From positions 62,001-126,000 of the forward strand of contig NZ_LGDY01000014.1 in the NCBI RefSeq assembly GCF_001279525.1: a stretch of DNA of 64,000 nt, read 5' to 3'. The notes under the pieces are model-generated. The model searched no databases, had not been told where the DNA came from, and worked only from the letters and a program-made list of their open reading frames with translations. This DNA comes from Nocardia sp. NRRL S-836. Lineage in GTDB: Bacteria; Actinomycetota; Actinomycetes; Mycobacteriales; Pseudonocardiaceae. The translations under genes were made by a program, and so were the position numbers. Shown piece after piece: positions 63,801-64,000 of the stretch (its first letter is position 1; each line of letters starts with the position of its first letter).

Positions 63801-64000
63801 CGTGAAGGGCAAGATCGGGCAGAGCGTCAGCGAGGGCATCCCGGTCGTGGCCACAACCCTTGCCCTGGAAGGCATGCACCTCACGCCGGAGCAGGACGTG
63901 CTCGTCGGCGACTCCGCGGAGGAGATCGCGAACGGCATCGTGCGGCTGCTGCGCGACGACGACCTCTGGTACCGGCTGTCGCGCTCGGCCAAGGAGAAGA
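60898..64000 (+). CDS. Methyltransferase-coiled coil-GT2-GT4 fusion glycosyltransferase (3' end cut)
   Basis: The frame stays open to the window edge (over 1,034 codons). The N-terminus is a class I SAM methyltransferase (VLDLASGEGYGSAML near residue 45, then FEAIEHV). A coiled coil follows (about 255-365, YRQEQEREKLAALE). A GT2 domain at about 418-660 has VSIVIPVHGKWSYTRQ, FLNNDTEVTPGW and YYEDTDLAFAIRASG. From about 685 a GT-B fold domain follows (MDHQVPLTRMDSGSVRMRA, APLRYGAGVKGKIGQSVSEG). The start is GTG 60898, with weak ribosome site and a possible leaderless message. It probably builds a surface polysaccharide or O-glycan, with ugd nearby. Confidence 0.87.
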   Translation, partial: MDFELDRRIEWTGERCVPWTEDTQVVYEHYHRYAIARDLVAGKRVLDLASGEGYGSAMLAQTAAEVVGVDIDAPSVEHARHNYGSPTLSFAVGSITDPTLLADAPPFDVITCFEAIEHVTDHAGLMALIRARLAPGGLVLMSTPDTEVYSHQHHNCNEFHLKELTEQEFAGLLRADFANVAMFHQNVAVGSVITSTSPAKGTVATHTARSHGDQWSVENGLPHTYLFAVASQNKLPQLPAAAVMLDPALTLVQQNVAQLRGLYEDSRSEVEQLKATISTLEKYRQEQEREKLAALETVRDSHVERERLSGELHQARRNAERSAAVIDWLQDSAGALEQRAARAESEVQRLQQQVNEQNAAVQKALGKYRSVVEKVAPRGSTLRDTYERALGRQPGTVPATPEEPRTPVAVHTSDKPLVSIVIPVHGKWSYTRQCLLSIESVHSTVPFEVIVVDDASPDDSADKLAACTGVQLVRTPRNLGFIGACNLGAEKARSELLLFLNNDTEVTPGWLEALVETANSDDRIGLVGAKLVYPDGTLQEAGGIIWSDATGWNYGRNGDPNDQAVNVVRDVDYCSGAAILVRRDLFERIGGFDTRYAPAYYEDTDLAFAIRASGHRVVVQPKAVVVHHEGISHGKDVSSGVKRHQELNRTVFAEKWADALSRQLPGPSEANLWLARQRDPFDRGGPLVLVMDHQVPLTRMDSGSVRMRAILEELVGLGCRVVFFPANGAEHQPDADELRQLGVTVLTQHVRQWEFLREAAGELSFALLSRPNVAWIMLEELRTRAPQCVIAYDTVDLHFLRLERQAALVEREEGQEAALGLRRKADASRELELGLVRATDVTFVVSEAEQDLLWQLVPTADVRVLSNVHAVDWTPASVDGRTDVVFVGGYDHVPNQDAAQWLAKSIMPLVRKQIPDAVVRLVGSNPTPDVLELHDEDAGVDVVGFVDDLAPVYARARITVAPLRYGAGVKGKIGQSVSEGIPVVATTLALEGMHLTPEQDVLVGDSAEEIANGIVRLLRDDDLWYRLSRSAKEK

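Overview
This window is the replication-origin segment of a high-GC actinobacterial chromosome. The gene order follows the mycobacterial origin region closely: rsmG, khpB/jag, yidC, yidD, rnpA, rpmH, dnaA, dnaN, recF, dciA, gyrB, gyrA, the DUF3566 gene, tRNA-Ile and tRNA-Ala, ppiA, the PH-domain gene, crgA, trpG, then pknB, pknA, pbpA, rodA, pstP, fhaB and fhaA on the other strand. High GC, many GTG and TTG starts, a class E sortase, Tat-like regulators and the small DLW-39 gene fit the Pseudonocardiaceae (Lentzea, Saccharothrix or Actinosynnema type). That family placement is inference from gene content and style; no species can be named from the sequence alone.

Positions 1-10,200 hold the origin. 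The left edge cuts through rsmG, and parA/parB probably lie just outside it. Two perfect parS palindromes and one near-perfect one flank an inverted phosphatase gene, which sits where rsmG and khpB are usually adjacent. A leftward run (rpmH, rnpA, yidD, yidC, khpB) supplies RNase P, L34 and membrane insertion. A rightward run carries dnaA, then about 740 nt of oriC with DnaA boxes and a repeated ACCCGGGGAC motif, then dnaN, gnd, recF and dciA. Positions 10,200-16,240 carry gyrB, gyrA, the DUF3566 membrane gene, tRNA-Ile, DLW-39 and tRNA-Ala.

Positions 16,240-24,840 carry envelope and housekeeping genes: DoxX, a lipoprotein, cyclophilin, rhomboid protease, PH-domain protein, CrgA, a class E sortase with a small membrane partner, an FprA-type reductase under an IdeR-like iron box, and a glutamine amidotransferase. 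Positions 24,840-34,560 are one tightly overlapping leftward operon for growth and division signalling (fhaA, fhaB, pstP, rodA, pbpA, pknA, pknB), followed by tRNA-Leu.

Positions 34,860-60,800 are accessory genes in short operons. They include a quinone-oxidoreductase-like protein, a divergent sugar-lactone oxidase/PLP aldolase pair, a TetR-GH1-MFS-SDR sugar cassette, an HTH/Tat-like/TPR regulator with two divergent small genes, an SDR/LysR pair, a copper cluster (YcnI, CopC, CopD and a membrane protein), a BCCT betaine carrier, a Cas4/RecB-like nuclease with a DEDD domain, UDP-glucose dehydrogenase, a gamma-glutamyltransferase-like enzyme and small exported proteins. The window ends inside a very long reading frame (from 60,898) that fuses a methyltransferase, a coiled coil, a GT2 and a GT4-type glycosyltransferase. 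No insertion sequence, integrase, prophage or CRISPR array was seen.
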